Shown here: positions 40,100 through 48,185 of the stretch, piece after piece
How positions within the stretch are numbered: the stretch's first letter is position 1
Layout of the letters: the number at the start of each line of letters is the position of its first letter
DNA from: Brotaphodocola faecis
GTDB taxonomy: Bacteria; Bacillota; Clostridia; Lachnospirales; Lachnospiraceae
Assembly (NCBI RefSeq): GCF_040096075.1
Contig: NZ_JBBMFJ010000002.1
Coordinates: forward strand, 124,001 to 188,000
Reading direction: 5' to 3'
Length of the DNA stretch: 64,000 nucleotides
The notes under the pieces: model-generated
What the model saw: the letters and a program-made list of their open reading frames with translations, nothing else
Told to the model about the DNA's origin: nothing
Databases searched by the model: none
Made by a program: the position numbers and the translations under genes

Positions 40100-41089
40100 T
40101 CACAGAAGCTCCCGGTAAACCCGGAGTACATTGTCATGGAACACGGCTTCAATTTCGCCGGTGGTAAAACCTTCCCGGCTCATTTCATCGGCCAGAAACT
40201 GCATGCCGGAGCAGTCCTTCATCTCTGTCGCGGTGTCAATCCCGTCAAAGTCAGAGCCAAGTCCGATACAGCCAATGCCCCCGATCTGTTTCATATGCTT
40301 CATATGTGCCACCATGTCGCTGCAAAGTCCCTGCAGCGGCATTTTTTTGTCTGCATCCTTCAGGAATGGGGCGTAGTAATTGATTCCGGCTACCCCTCCC
40401 CGCTCTGCCAGGGCACGGATCATCTCATCTGTCAGGTTGCGCGGATGATGGGCAAGCGCGCGGGCGTTGGAATGACTGGCCACAAAGGGCTTTTTCGTAT
40501 AATGAAATACATCCCAGATCCCGGCATCATTCAAATGGGAAATGTCGATGATCATGCCAATCCGCTCCATCTCCTGCACAAAGGCAATTCCGGTCTCTGT
40601 CAGGCCATGTTCCGTATCCGGCACGGCTCTGGCCGGTGAAACACTCTCATCCTTTCCATTCGGGAAACCAAGCTCATTGGGGAAATTCCAGGTAATCGTC
40701 ATCATGCGGGCACCCAGACGGTAAAAATCACGCAGACAGGCCAGATCTCCTTTACAGATTCCGCCCTCTTCCAGAGTCAGCATGGCAGACATTTTTCCGG
40801 CTTTCCGGTTTTCTTCGATATCCTTCCAGCTCTTTACGATTCCAATGCGGTCAGAATACGGTTCCAGTTCATTATAGAACAAATCGACCAGTTGCATGGC
40901 ATAGTGAAATGGATCTTCTGTTTTCCCCAGATGTACGAACATGGCAAAATTCTGAAGGAGATAATCTCCTTTCTGCATTCGTTTTAAGTCCATGTGCAGA
41001 TGATTTTCCAGAATGGAAACCTGCTCGCCCCGTTCCCTGGCATGAAAAAGCTCTGATATGGTGTCACAGTGCATATCTGCAACCTTCAT
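40100..41089 (-). CDS. Membrane dipeptidase-family (M19) peptidase
   Basis: 329 residues, a TIM-barrel zinc dipeptidase. Metal ligands are in order: ADMHCDT, TLEEGG, DISHLND, ASHSNARAL and the Asp in GLGSDFDG. No signal peptide, so it is cytoplasmic and probably hydrolyses peptides or D-amino acid dipeptides taken up by the cell. It is the downstream neighbour of methylglyoxal synthase on the same strand (79 nt apart), with no evident functional tie. Confidence 0.92.
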   Translation of the reverse strand: MKVADMHCDTISELFHARERGEQVSILENHLHMDLKRMQKGDYLLQNFAMFVHLGKTEDPFHYAMQLVDLFYNELEPYSDRIGIVKSWKDIEENRKAGKMSAMLTLEEGGICKGDLACLRDFYRLGARMMTITWNFPNELGFPNGKDESVSPARAVPDTEHGLTETGIAFVQEMERIGMIIDISHLNDAGIWDVFHYTKKPFVASHSNARALAHHPRNLTDEMIRALAERGGVAGINYYAPFLKDADKKMPLQGLCSDMVAHMKHMKQIGGIGCIGLGSDFDGIDTATEMKDCSGMQFLADEMSREGFTTGEIEAVFHDNVLRVYRELL

Positions 41090-41167
41090 AATAGAAATCC
41101 TCCCTGATATAAAAATTATGAAAATGAGACCGGCGCTTCCACCGGTCTCAGTGTTGAAACAGGCCGC

Positions 41168-41638
41168 TTACAGTGTCTCTGCCCGTTCTTCAATATTCCG
41201 TTTGAAATTGATGACCTCATGCTGATAGTCCCGGTTCATGAAACAGGATGTAATCATGAAATCCGCAGTGGCCTTGTTGACCGCCATGGGAATGTCGTAA
41301 ACCTGTGCAATACGCATCAGGGCTTTTACATCCGGATCGTGAGGCTGTGCTGTCAGCGGATCGGAAAAGAATACGACAAAGTCAATTACGCCTTCCACGA
41401 TCTTGGCTCCGATCTGCTGGTCACCACCAAGAGGGCCGCTGTTGTAGCCTTTTACGGTGAGTCCGGTCTGGTCCGTGATCATGCGGGCTGTCGTGCCGGT
41501 ACCGTAAAGATTATGCTTCTCCAATTCCGCTTTATGCTCTTTGCACCACGCAATCAGCTTTGGTTTTTCGTTGTCATGAGCGATCAGTGCAATGTTCTTC
41601 TTGCTGCCAATAGTAAATGTAATGTATTCCTGAGACAT
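41168..41638 (-). CDS. mgsA: Methylglyoxal synthase
   Basis: 156 residues, converting dihydroxyacetone phosphate to methylglyoxal and phosphate, a bypass that relieves sugar-phosphate stress. Visible are IALIAHDNEKP, the TGTT phosphate loop, SGPLGGDQQIGA, and catalytic Asp residues in FFSDPLTAQPHDPDVKAL, with NKATADF near the C-terminus. The length is normal. Confidence 0.95.
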   Translation of the reverse strand: MSQEYITFTIGSKKNIALIAHDNEKPKLIAWCKEHKAELEKHNLYGTGTTARMITDQTGLTVKGYNSGPLGGDQQIGAKIVEGVIDFVVFFSDPLTAQPHDPDVKALMRIAQVYDIPMAVNKATADFMITSCFMNRDYQHEVINFKRNIEERAETL

Positions 41639-41724
41639 ATAACAGATCCTCCTTATTCTTTCTGTGTAGAATAGTTACAACGTATCACAGATTTCAGAAA
41701 CTCTCAAGTGAAATTTTTGTAAAA

Positions 41725-42318
41725 TCAGCTTTCTGGATTCTGCAAAGATTCAATGAGTGCCCAAATTTCATCTCTTCCCTGTTTGGTTTCCGCGGAAAAC
41801 GGAATCAGGACATCTTCTTTTTCCAGGCCAAGACCCTCCCGCACCATTTTCACATGCTTCTGAATCTGGCTTCGCTTTAATTTGTCCAGTTTGGTGGCAA
41901 TGATGACCGGTTTATAACCGTTGGACACGATCCAGTCGTACATCAGCTTATCGTTAGCCGATGGATCGTGGCGGATGTCAATGAGCAGAAAGATACATTT
42001 GAGCATCTGTGATTTCTTTAAATACCGCTCGATCATCTTGCCCCATTTCGCCTTGACTTCCACCGATACCTTTGCATAGCCGTAGCCCGGAAGGTCAACA
42101 AAATACAGGTCATCATTCACATTGTAAAAGTTGATGGTCTGGGTCTTGCCAGGCTGTGAGGAAGTCCTCGCCAGCGCACGGCGGTTTAACAGGCCGTTGA
42201 TCAGGGAAGATTTTCCTACGTTGGATTTTCCGGCAAAGGCAAATTCCGGCAGCAGATTTTCCGGCAGTGTGCTGGTAATGCCGCAGACCGTCTCCAGTTC
42301 CGCTTTTCTAATAATCAT
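41725..42318 (-). CDS. engB: Ribosome biogenesis GTPase EngB/YsxC
   Basis: 197 residues, an essential GTPase for 50S ribosome assembly. G1 is GKSNVGKSS, G2 Thr lies in GKTQTINFY, G3 is DLPGYGYA, G4 is TKLD and G5 lies at PFSAETKQG. It follows lon by 21 nt; the lon-engB pair is a conserved arrangement in Firmicutes. Confidence 0.96.
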   Translation of the reverse strand: MIIRKAELETVCGITSTLPENLLPEFAFAGKSNVGKSSLINGLLNRRALARTSSQPGKTQTINFYNVNDDLYFVDLPGYGYAKVSVEVKAKWGKMIERYLKKSQMLKCIFLLIDIRHDPSANDKLMYDWIVSNGYKPVIIATKLDKLKRSQIQKHVKMVREGLGLEKEDVLIPFSAETKQGRDEIWALIESLQNPES

Positions 42319-42339
42319 CGTTCTTCCTCACTTTTCCTT

Positions 42340-44652
42340 TTATGCAAGTGCTGCAGCCAGCACATCCTCCATACTCTTCATGTAGAGAATGGTCAGTCCT
42401 TTTGTAATTTCTCTGGAAAGTTCCGCAATATCCGCGCGGTTCTTCTCCGGCACCAGAACCGTCTCCATGTGGGCCATCTTCGCAGCCAGGATTTTCTCTT
42501 TCAGACCGCCAATCGGAAGCACACGGCCCCGCAGGGTAATCTCTCCGGTCATGGCAACCTTGGCCAGAACCTTACGGTTCACCACGGCAGAGAACATGGC
42601 CGTAGCCATGGTAATTCCGGCAGACGGTCCGTCCTTCGGCACAGCACCCTCCGGAATATGAATGTGGATGTCATGCTTTGCGAAATAATCATCCGGCACA
42701 TCGTACTGCGGGCAGATGGAACGGACGTAGGTCAGTGCCGTCATGGCGGATTCCTTCATGACATCGCCCATCTGGCCGGTAAGCTTTAACTCGCCTTTGC
42801 CCGGCATCACATTCACCTCAATCTGCAGGGTATCACCGCCTACGCTGGTCCATGCAAGGCCGCGCACAATACCAACCTGGTCCTCCTCATTGGCATCCTC
42901 AAACGTAATCTTCTCCTTGCCAAGATACTTTTCCAGATTGGATTCCGTTACCCGGATATGCGCCTTTTTATGTTCCAGATACTCTCTTGCGGATTTGCGG
43001 CAGATTTCACCGATGCGGCGCTCCAGGTTACGGACACCGGCCTCACGGGTGTAATTGTGAATGATTTTTTTCAGGGCAGAGTCAGAAATCACAAGCTGGT
43101 CCTTCTTCAGGCCATTGCGGTCTTTCTGTTTTTCCACCAAATAGTTACTCGCAATATGGAACTTCTCGTTCTCCGTATAGCTGTTGACTTCAATGACTTC
43201 CATACGGTCAAGAAGCGGTCCCGGAATGGTCTGTGTGGTGTTGGCTGTCGCAATGAACAGGACGTTGGAGAGATCAATCGGAAGCTCTACATAATGGTCA
43301 CGGAACTTCACGTTCTGCTCTCCATCCAGTACCTCCAGAAGCGCGGAGGAAGTATCTCCCTTATAGTCACTGCTCACTTTGTCAATCTCGTCTAACAGCA
43401 TCAGCGGATTGGAAACGCCCGCCTGACGCAGTCCGTCTACCAGACGGCCCGGCATGGCTCCCACATAGGTCTTTCTGTGACCACGGATCTCCGCCTCATC
43501 GTGTACACCGCCCAGACTGATGCGCACATACTTTTTATTCAGGGCGCGGGCTACCGAACGGGCAATGGATGTCTTACCGGTTCCCGGCGGGCCCACCAGG
43601 CAGATGATCGGGCTGTTGCCCTTCTTTGCCAATACACGCACGGCCAGATATTCGAGAACGCGCTCTTTCACCTGCTCCAGGCCGTAGTGATCCTCTTCCA
43701 GAATCTGTTTTGCGTGTTTGATATCATTGTTATCCTTGGATGTTTTATTCCATGGAAGCTCCAGAAGTGTTTCGATATAGGTGCGGATCACGTTGCTCTC
43801 CTGCCCGCCGCCCGGCATGCCTTTCAGGCGGTCGATTTCCTTCTGAAGCTTTTCCTTTACTTCCTTGTCTGCTTTTAAGGAAGCAAGCTGCTTTTCGTAT
43901 TCATCCGCGTCGGATAACAGATCTTCGCCAAGCTCCTCACGGATTACTTTCAGCTGTTCCCGTAAAATGTAATCTTTCTGATTCTTGTCGATGTTTTCTT
44001 TTACCTTTTCCTGCAGTTCCCGGTGAATCTGGGATACCTCGATCTCATGGATCAGGTTGGTGAGAAGTACCTCATACTGTCCTGCCAGGGTTGTCTCCTC
44101 CAGATAGCTCTGGCGGATCCGGTAATCCCACGGAAGTTCGCTGGCCATCTGAAGCATCAGGGTTTCCAGATCTTCACAGATCATCAGACCCGGCAGAATT
44201 TCTTTACTGAATTTCGGATGCTGGCGTCCGTAGGATTCCAGCTTTTCTTTCAGGATACGGGACATGGCCTCGGCTGCAGCGCCATCCACATCTGCCTCCT
44301 GTTCACTGGTGAGGAGCACCTCGCCGATCAGAGCCGGTTCTGTGCTGTCCAGATCCAGAAGCTCCGCGCGCTCCTGGCCTTCTGCCATCACGCGGACAAT
44401 GCCTCCCGGCATCTTCACCAGCTGCTTTATGTAGGAAACGGTACCGATATGATAGAGCTGTTCCAGAGACGGATCCTGAATCTCCGGGTCCTTTTGGGCC
44501 ACCAGGCAGACTCTCTGATCGCTGACCATGGCTTTTTCTACCGCCGCAATGGATTTCTTGCGGCTGATATCGAAGCTGACAGTCATCTCCGGAAGCATGG
44601 TAAGTCCGCGGAGCGCAATGACCGGCATCGTTATAATCTTTGTATCTTCCAT
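42340..44652 (-). CDS. lon: ATP-dependent protease Lon
   Basis: 770 residues: N-terminal substrate-binding domain, coiled coil, AAA+ module with Walker A GPPGTGKTS and Walker B LMLLDEIDK, and a C-terminal serine/lysine protease domain with Ser in KDGPSAGIT and Lys in KVAMTGE-GGLKEK. It degrades damaged and regulatory proteins in the cytosol. TTAGGAGGAACC precedes the ATG. It follows clpX in a proteostasis cluster. Confidence 0.97.
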   Translation of the reverse strand: MEDTKIITMPVIALRGLTMLPEMTVSFDISRKKSIAAVEKAMVSDQRVCLVAQKDPEIQDPSLEQLYHIGTVSYIKQLVKMPGGIVRVMAEGQERAELLDLDSTEPALIGEVLLTSEQEADVDGAAAEAMSRILKEKLESYGRQHPKFSKEILPGLMICEDLETLMLQMASELPWDYRIRQSYLEETTLAGQYEVLLTNLIHEIEVSQIHRELQEKVKENIDKNQKDYILREQLKVIREELGEDLLSDADEYEKQLASLKADKEVKEKLQKEIDRLKGMPGGGQESNVIRTYIETLLELPWNKTSKDNNDIKHAKQILEEDHYGLEQVKERVLEYLAVRVLAKKGNSPIICLVGPPGTGKTSIARSVARALNKKYVRISLGGVHDEAEIRGHRKTYVGAMPGRLVDGLRQAGVSNPLMLLDEIDKVSSDYKGDTSSALLEVLDGEQNVKFRDHYVELPIDLSNVLFIATANTTQTIPGPLLDRMEVIEVNSYTENEKFHIASNYLVEKQKDRNGLKKDQLVISDSALKKIIHNYTREAGVRNLERRIGEICRKSAREYLEHKKAHIRVTESNLEKYLGKEKITFEDANEEDQVGIVRGLAWTSVGGDTLQIEVNVMPGKGELKLTGQMGDVMKESAMTALTYVRSICPQYDVPDDYFAKHDIHIHIPEGAVPKDGPSAGITMATAMFSAVVNRKVLAKVAMTGEITLRGRVLPIGGLKEKILAAKMAHMETVLVPEKNRADIAELSREITKGLTILYMKSMEDVLAAALA

Positions 44653-44690
44653 CAGGTTCCTCCTAAAATATAAATGGACTGAAATGGAAA

Positions 44691-44711
44691 ATGGGAGCCA
44701 TAAGCTCCCAT
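44691..44711 (-). terminator. Hairpin between clpX and lon
   Basis: ATGGGAGC (44691-44698) pairs with GCTCCCAT (44704-44711) around a 5-nt loop, followed on the minus strand by TTTTCC. Likely a partial terminator or stability stem. Confidence 0.6.
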
Positions 44712-44727
44712 CTTCCTGCTCCGGCGT

Positions 44728-46035
44728 TTACGCAATCTCGTCGGAAGTTTCTTTTTTCAGTCTCTGGGAGAGTGTTTTGCGCGGCACAGCCGTATCCCGG
44801 TATACCAGCTCCGGCTCTCCTGTTTTGTCTACGACATCCTTGGTAATGGTGCAGATGCCAATATTGTTGTCAGACGGAATCTCGTACATAAGATCCATCA
44901 TTACGGACTCCAGAATGGAGCGCAGTCCTCTGGCTCCGGTTTTTCTCTCAACCGCAAGCTTTGCAACTTCCGCAATCGACTCCGGTGTAAACTCCAGCTT
45001 TACGCCATCCAGCTCAAACAGTTTCTGATACTGCTTTGTCAGGGCATTCTTTGGCTCGGTCAGGATCCGGCTTAAGGAATTCACATCGAGAAGATCCAGA
45101 GAGACGGTTACCGGCACACGGCCGATAAACTCTGGAATCAGGCCGAATTTCACAAGATCGTGTGGCTCAACCTGGCGCAGCAGTTCATCAATGTCTGTTT
45201 TATTTTTGTCTACCACTTCTGCGTTAAAACCGATGGATCCGGCACTTAAGCGGCTCTCAATGATACGCTCCAGGCCGTCAAAGGCTCCTCCGCAGATAAA
45301 CAGAATGTTGGTCGTATCGATCTGGAGAAGTTCCTGATGCGGATGTTTTCTTCCACCCTGCGGCGGTACGCTTGCCACGGTACCTTCCAGGATCTTTAAG
45401 AGTGCCTGCTGAACGCCTTCACCGGATACATCACGGGTAATAGAAACATTCTCAGACTTTTTGGTAATCTTATCGATTTCATCTACATAGATGATTCCGT
45501 ACTCTGCCTTGCTGATATCGTAATCAGCCGCCTGAATCAGCTTCAGAAGAATATTTTCAACATCCTCACCAACGTAGCCGGCCTCAGTCAGCGCGGTTGC
45601 GTCTGCAATGGCAAACGGTACATTTAAAATCTTAGCCAGCGTCTGGGCCAGATAAGTCTTGCCGGAACCGGTTGGTCCAAGCATGAGAATGTTGCTCTTC
45701 TGTACGTCTACATCACTGCCTGCGCCGGAGGTGATTCGTTTGTAATGGTTGTAGACCGCTACCGATAACACCTTCTTGGCTGCGTCCTGGCCAATGACAT
45801 ACTCGTCCAGAAATGCCTTGATTTCCTTTGGTTTTAACAGGTTGATACCGGCTAATGGAGATACCGGCTCTTTCTCTTCATCCTCTTCGAGTTCCTCCGC
45901 GAGGATTTCTCCGCAAAGTTCAATACATTCGTCACAGATAAATACATTGTTGGAACCGGCAATCAGTTTTCTTACCTGATCCTGGGTCTTTCCGCAGAAA
46001 GAGCATCTGACCCTGTCATCTGTTCTTGTCGGCAT
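44728..46035 (-). CDS. clpX: ClpX unfoldase subunit
   Basis: 435 residues. The N-terminal zinc finger has CSFCGKT and CDECIELC. The AAA+ core has Walker A GPTGSGKT, Walker B IIYVDEIDK, the pore loop GYVGED, and sensor Arg in GGAFDGLERII. It unfolds tagged substrates and feeds them to ClpP, encoded immediately upstream. The length is normal. Confidence 0.97.
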   Translation of the reverse strand: MPTRTDDRVRCSFCGKTQDQVRKLIAGSNNVFICDECIELCGEILAEELEEDEEKEPVSPLAGINLLKPKEIKAFLDEYVIGQDAAKKVLSVAVYNHYKRITSGAGSDVDVQKSNILMLGPTGSGKTYLAQTLAKILNVPFAIADATALTEAGYVGEDVENILLKLIQAADYDISKAEYGIIYVDEIDKITKKSENVSITRDVSGEGVQQALLKILEGTVASVPPQGGRKHPHQELLQIDTTNILFICGGAFDGLERIIESRLSAGSIGFNAEVVDKNKTDIDELLRQVEPHDLVKFGLIPEFIGRVPVTVSLDLLDVNSLSRILTEPKNALTKQYQKLFELDGVKLEFTPESIAEVAKLAVERKTGARGLRSILESVMMDLMYEIPSDNNIGICTITKDVVDKTGEPELVYRDTAVPRKTLSQRLKKETSDEIA

Positions 46036-46070
46036 ATAATAACACCTTGTCCTTTCCTGGTTGTAAATAA

Positions 46071-46089
46071 GAACGTGCCAGGCACGTTC
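46071..46089. other. Palindrome between clpP and clpX
   Basis: GAACGTGCC (46071-46079) and GGCACGTTC (46081-46089) form perfect 9-bp arms around one base. There is no T run, so this is either a mRNA-processing stem or an operator. It does not match CIRCE or CtsR sites. Confidence 0.5.
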
Positions 46090-46107
46090 CTGCGCAGAGC
46101 AGCCTCT

Positions 46108-46689
46108 TTAGTGTTTTGCGATCACCTGATCAATGAGACCATATTTTAAAGCTTCCTCTGCAGTCATGTAATTGTCGCGCTCTGTATCGCGGCAGATGAC
46201 CTCGTACGGCTGACCGGTATTGGCCGCAAGAATCTCGTTTAATTTCTTTTTCGTCTGCAGAATCTTCTCTGCGACGATCTGAATTTCCGTTGCCTGACCC
46301 TGGGCACCGCCGGATGGCTGATGGATCATAACCTCTGCGTTCGGAAGCGCAAAGCGTTTGCCTTTTGCGCCGCCTGCCAGAAGAAACGCGCCCATGCTGG
46401 CTGCCATGCCGATGCACACGGTGGATACATCACATTTAATGTAGTTCATGGTATCGTAAATGGCCATGCCAGCGGTCACGGATCCACCCGGACTGTTGAT
46501 GTATAAGTTAATATCTTTGCCCGGATCCTCGGACTCCAGGAACAGAAGCTGTGCTACGATCAGGCTTGCGGAAACGTCGGTCACTTCTTCCCCAAGAAAA
46601 ATAATTCTCTCTTTTAATAAACGGGAATAAATATCGTAGGAGCGTTCTCCTCTGCTGGTCTGTTCAATTACATAAGGTACCAATGCCAT
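46108..46689 (-). CDS. clpP: ClpP protease subunit
   Basis: 193 residues, the tetradecameric serine protease partner of ClpX. Catalytic Ser is in GMAASMGAFLLAGG, His in MIHQPSGGAQGQ, and Asp in RDTERDNYM. GACAGGAGGATC precedes the ATG. It lies between tig and clpX in the same direction. Confidence 0.97.
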   Translation of the reverse strand: MALVPYVIEQTSRGERSYDIYSRLLKERIIFLGEEVTDVSASLIVAQLLFLESEDPGKDINLYINSPGGSVTAGMAIYDTMNYIKCDVSTVCIGMAASMGAFLLAGGAKGKRFALPNAEVMIHQPSGGAQGQATEIQIVAEKILQTKKKLNEILAANTGQPYEVICRDTERDNYMTAEEALKYGLIDQVIAKH

Positions 46690-46731
46690 CGTCAGATCCT
46701 CCTGTCTTTCATTACTGTCTTTTGCAATGAT

Positions 46732-46768
46732 AGGTGCAGACTCCAGGTCTGGCCCGAAATCTGCACCT
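46732..46768 (-). other. Hairpin between tig and clpP
   Basis: AGGTGCAGA (46732-46740) pairs perfectly with TCTGCACCT (46760-46768), with CCAG/CTGG nested inside. There is no T run. Probably an mRNA stem or attenuation site ahead of clpP. Confidence 0.5.
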
Positions 46769-46802
46769 AGTCATAGTGTTAGTATTCCTTTTCTGGAAAA
46801 TA

Positions 46803-48089
46803 TTATACTAATTTAGCCTCAGCTACCAGGAAATCTACAGCCTCCTGTACAGCCATGTCAGCCTTCATCTGAGCCATTCCAGCCTCGCCCATGATGGTCT
46901 TGATCTGCTCAGCGTCCATCTTGTAGTTCTCGGACATCTTCTTGATCTCAGCCTCAACTAACTCGTCAGACGGCTCGATCTTCTCTGCTGCTACAACAGC
47001 CTCAAGTACCAGACGGGTGCGCAGTCTTAACTCAGCCTGCGGACGCATCTGCTCCTGTAACTGCTCGATGGTGCTGCCGGTGAACTGCAGGTACTGGTCA
47101 AAGCTGATGCCCTGACTCTGCAGTCTGCGTGCGTAGTCCTCGATCATGTTGCGAACCTGCTCGTCGACCATCGGTGCCGGGATATCCATCTGAGCGTTGT
47201 CAACAACCTTCTGTACAACGTTGTTCTCGTTCTCAGCGGTAGCCTGTGCCTGCTTGGTCTCAGCCAGTTTGTTCTTTACATCCTCTTTGTATGCGTCAAG
47301 AGTCTCGAACTCGGAAACTTCGCTTGCGAACTCATCGTTCAGCTCCGGAAGCTCTTTCATCTTGATCTCTTTGATCTTAACCTTGAAGGTTGCCGGTTTG
47401 CCAGCCAGCTCTGCTGCATGGTACTCAGCCGGGAAGGTTACGTTTACTTCTACATCCTCACCGATGTTCTTGCCGATCAGCTGATCCTCGAAGGTATCGA
47501 TGAAGGAATGGGAACCGATCACCAGAGTGTAGTCCTCAGCCTTGCCGCCCTCAAATGCCTTGCCATCTACAAAGCCCTCGAAGTCGATTACGGTCTGGTC
47601 GCCGTCTGCTACTGCGCGGTCCTCTACGGATACCAGTCTGGAGTTCTGCTCCTGAACCTTCTTTAACTCTGCCTCTACGTCAGCGTCGGTTACTTCCGGT
47701 TTTGCTTTCTCTACTTCAATGCCCTTGTACTCGCCCAGGGTTACCTCCGGCTTGGTAGCTACGGTTGCAACGTAGATGAAAGATTTGCCTTTCTCTACCT
47801 GCTCGATGGAGATTTCCGGTCTGGAAACGATCTCAAGACCGCTCTCTTTTGCAGCGTCCGGGTAAGAAGCGTTGATTGCCTCATCTACAGCGTCCTCATA
47901 GAAAACGCCAACACCGTACATCTTCTCGATCATTGCCTGCGGTGCTTTTCCTTTACGGAAGCCAGGAATGTTGAACTTGTTTTTATTCTTGTTATAGGAA
48001 GTTTTAAGAGCTGCCTCAAACTGCTCTGCCGGTACTTCTACGGTTAATTTCGCCATGTTTTTCTCTAATTTTTCTACCTGTAAACTCAT
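46803..48089 (-). CDS. tig: Trigger factor
   Basis: 428 residues, the ribosome-bound chaperone and prolyl isomerase. The ribosome-docking loop appears as NIPGFRKGKAPQ near residue 40, followed by the FKBP-type domain (about 150-245) and the long helical C-terminal domain. AAGGAGGAACCC precedes the ATG. First gene of the tig-clpP-clpX-lon-engB run, encoding folding and degradation factors together. Confidence 0.96.
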   Translation of the reverse strand: MSLQVEKLEKNMAKLTVEVPAEQFEAALKTSYNKNKNKFNIPGFRKGKAPQAMIEKMYGVGVFYEDAVDEAINASYPDAAKESGLEIVSRPEISIEQVEKGKSFIYVATVATKPEVTLGEYKGIEVEKAKPEVTDADVEAELKKVQEQNSRLVSVEDRAVADGDQTVIDFEGFVDGKAFEGGKAEDYTLVIGSHSFIDTFEDQLIGKNIGEDVEVNVTFPAEYHAAELAGKPATFKVKIKEIKMKELPELNDEFASEVSEFETLDAYKEDVKNKLAETKQAQATAENENNVVQKVVDNAQMDIPAPMVDEQVRNMIEDYARRLQSQGISFDQYLQFTGSTIEQLQEQMRPQAELRLRTRLVLEAVVAAEKIEPSDELVEAEIKKMSENYKMDAEQIKTIMGEAGMAQMKADMAVQEAVDFLVAEAKLV

Positions 48090-48153
48090 AATATGGGTTC
48101 CTCCTTACATCTATGTATGGCCGTCCCGGCAGGGCGCCACACTTCAATTCACC

Positions 48154-48182
48154 ATTATAGCATAGACTTTTTATAATTACCA
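48154..48182 (-). promoter_or_regulatory. Probable tig promoter
   Basis: Minus strand TATAAT at 48154-48159 with a poor -35 (TGGTAA, 48177-48182) 17 nt upstream. No heat-shock operator seen. Confidence 0.5.
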
Positions 48183-48185
48183 GTC

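Noticed and set aside
46036..48185. CIRCE or CtsR heat-shock operators in the tig-clp cluster
   Set aside because: Neither the TTAGCACTC inverted repeat nor the CtsR heptad repeats were found; the palindromes present have other sequences.
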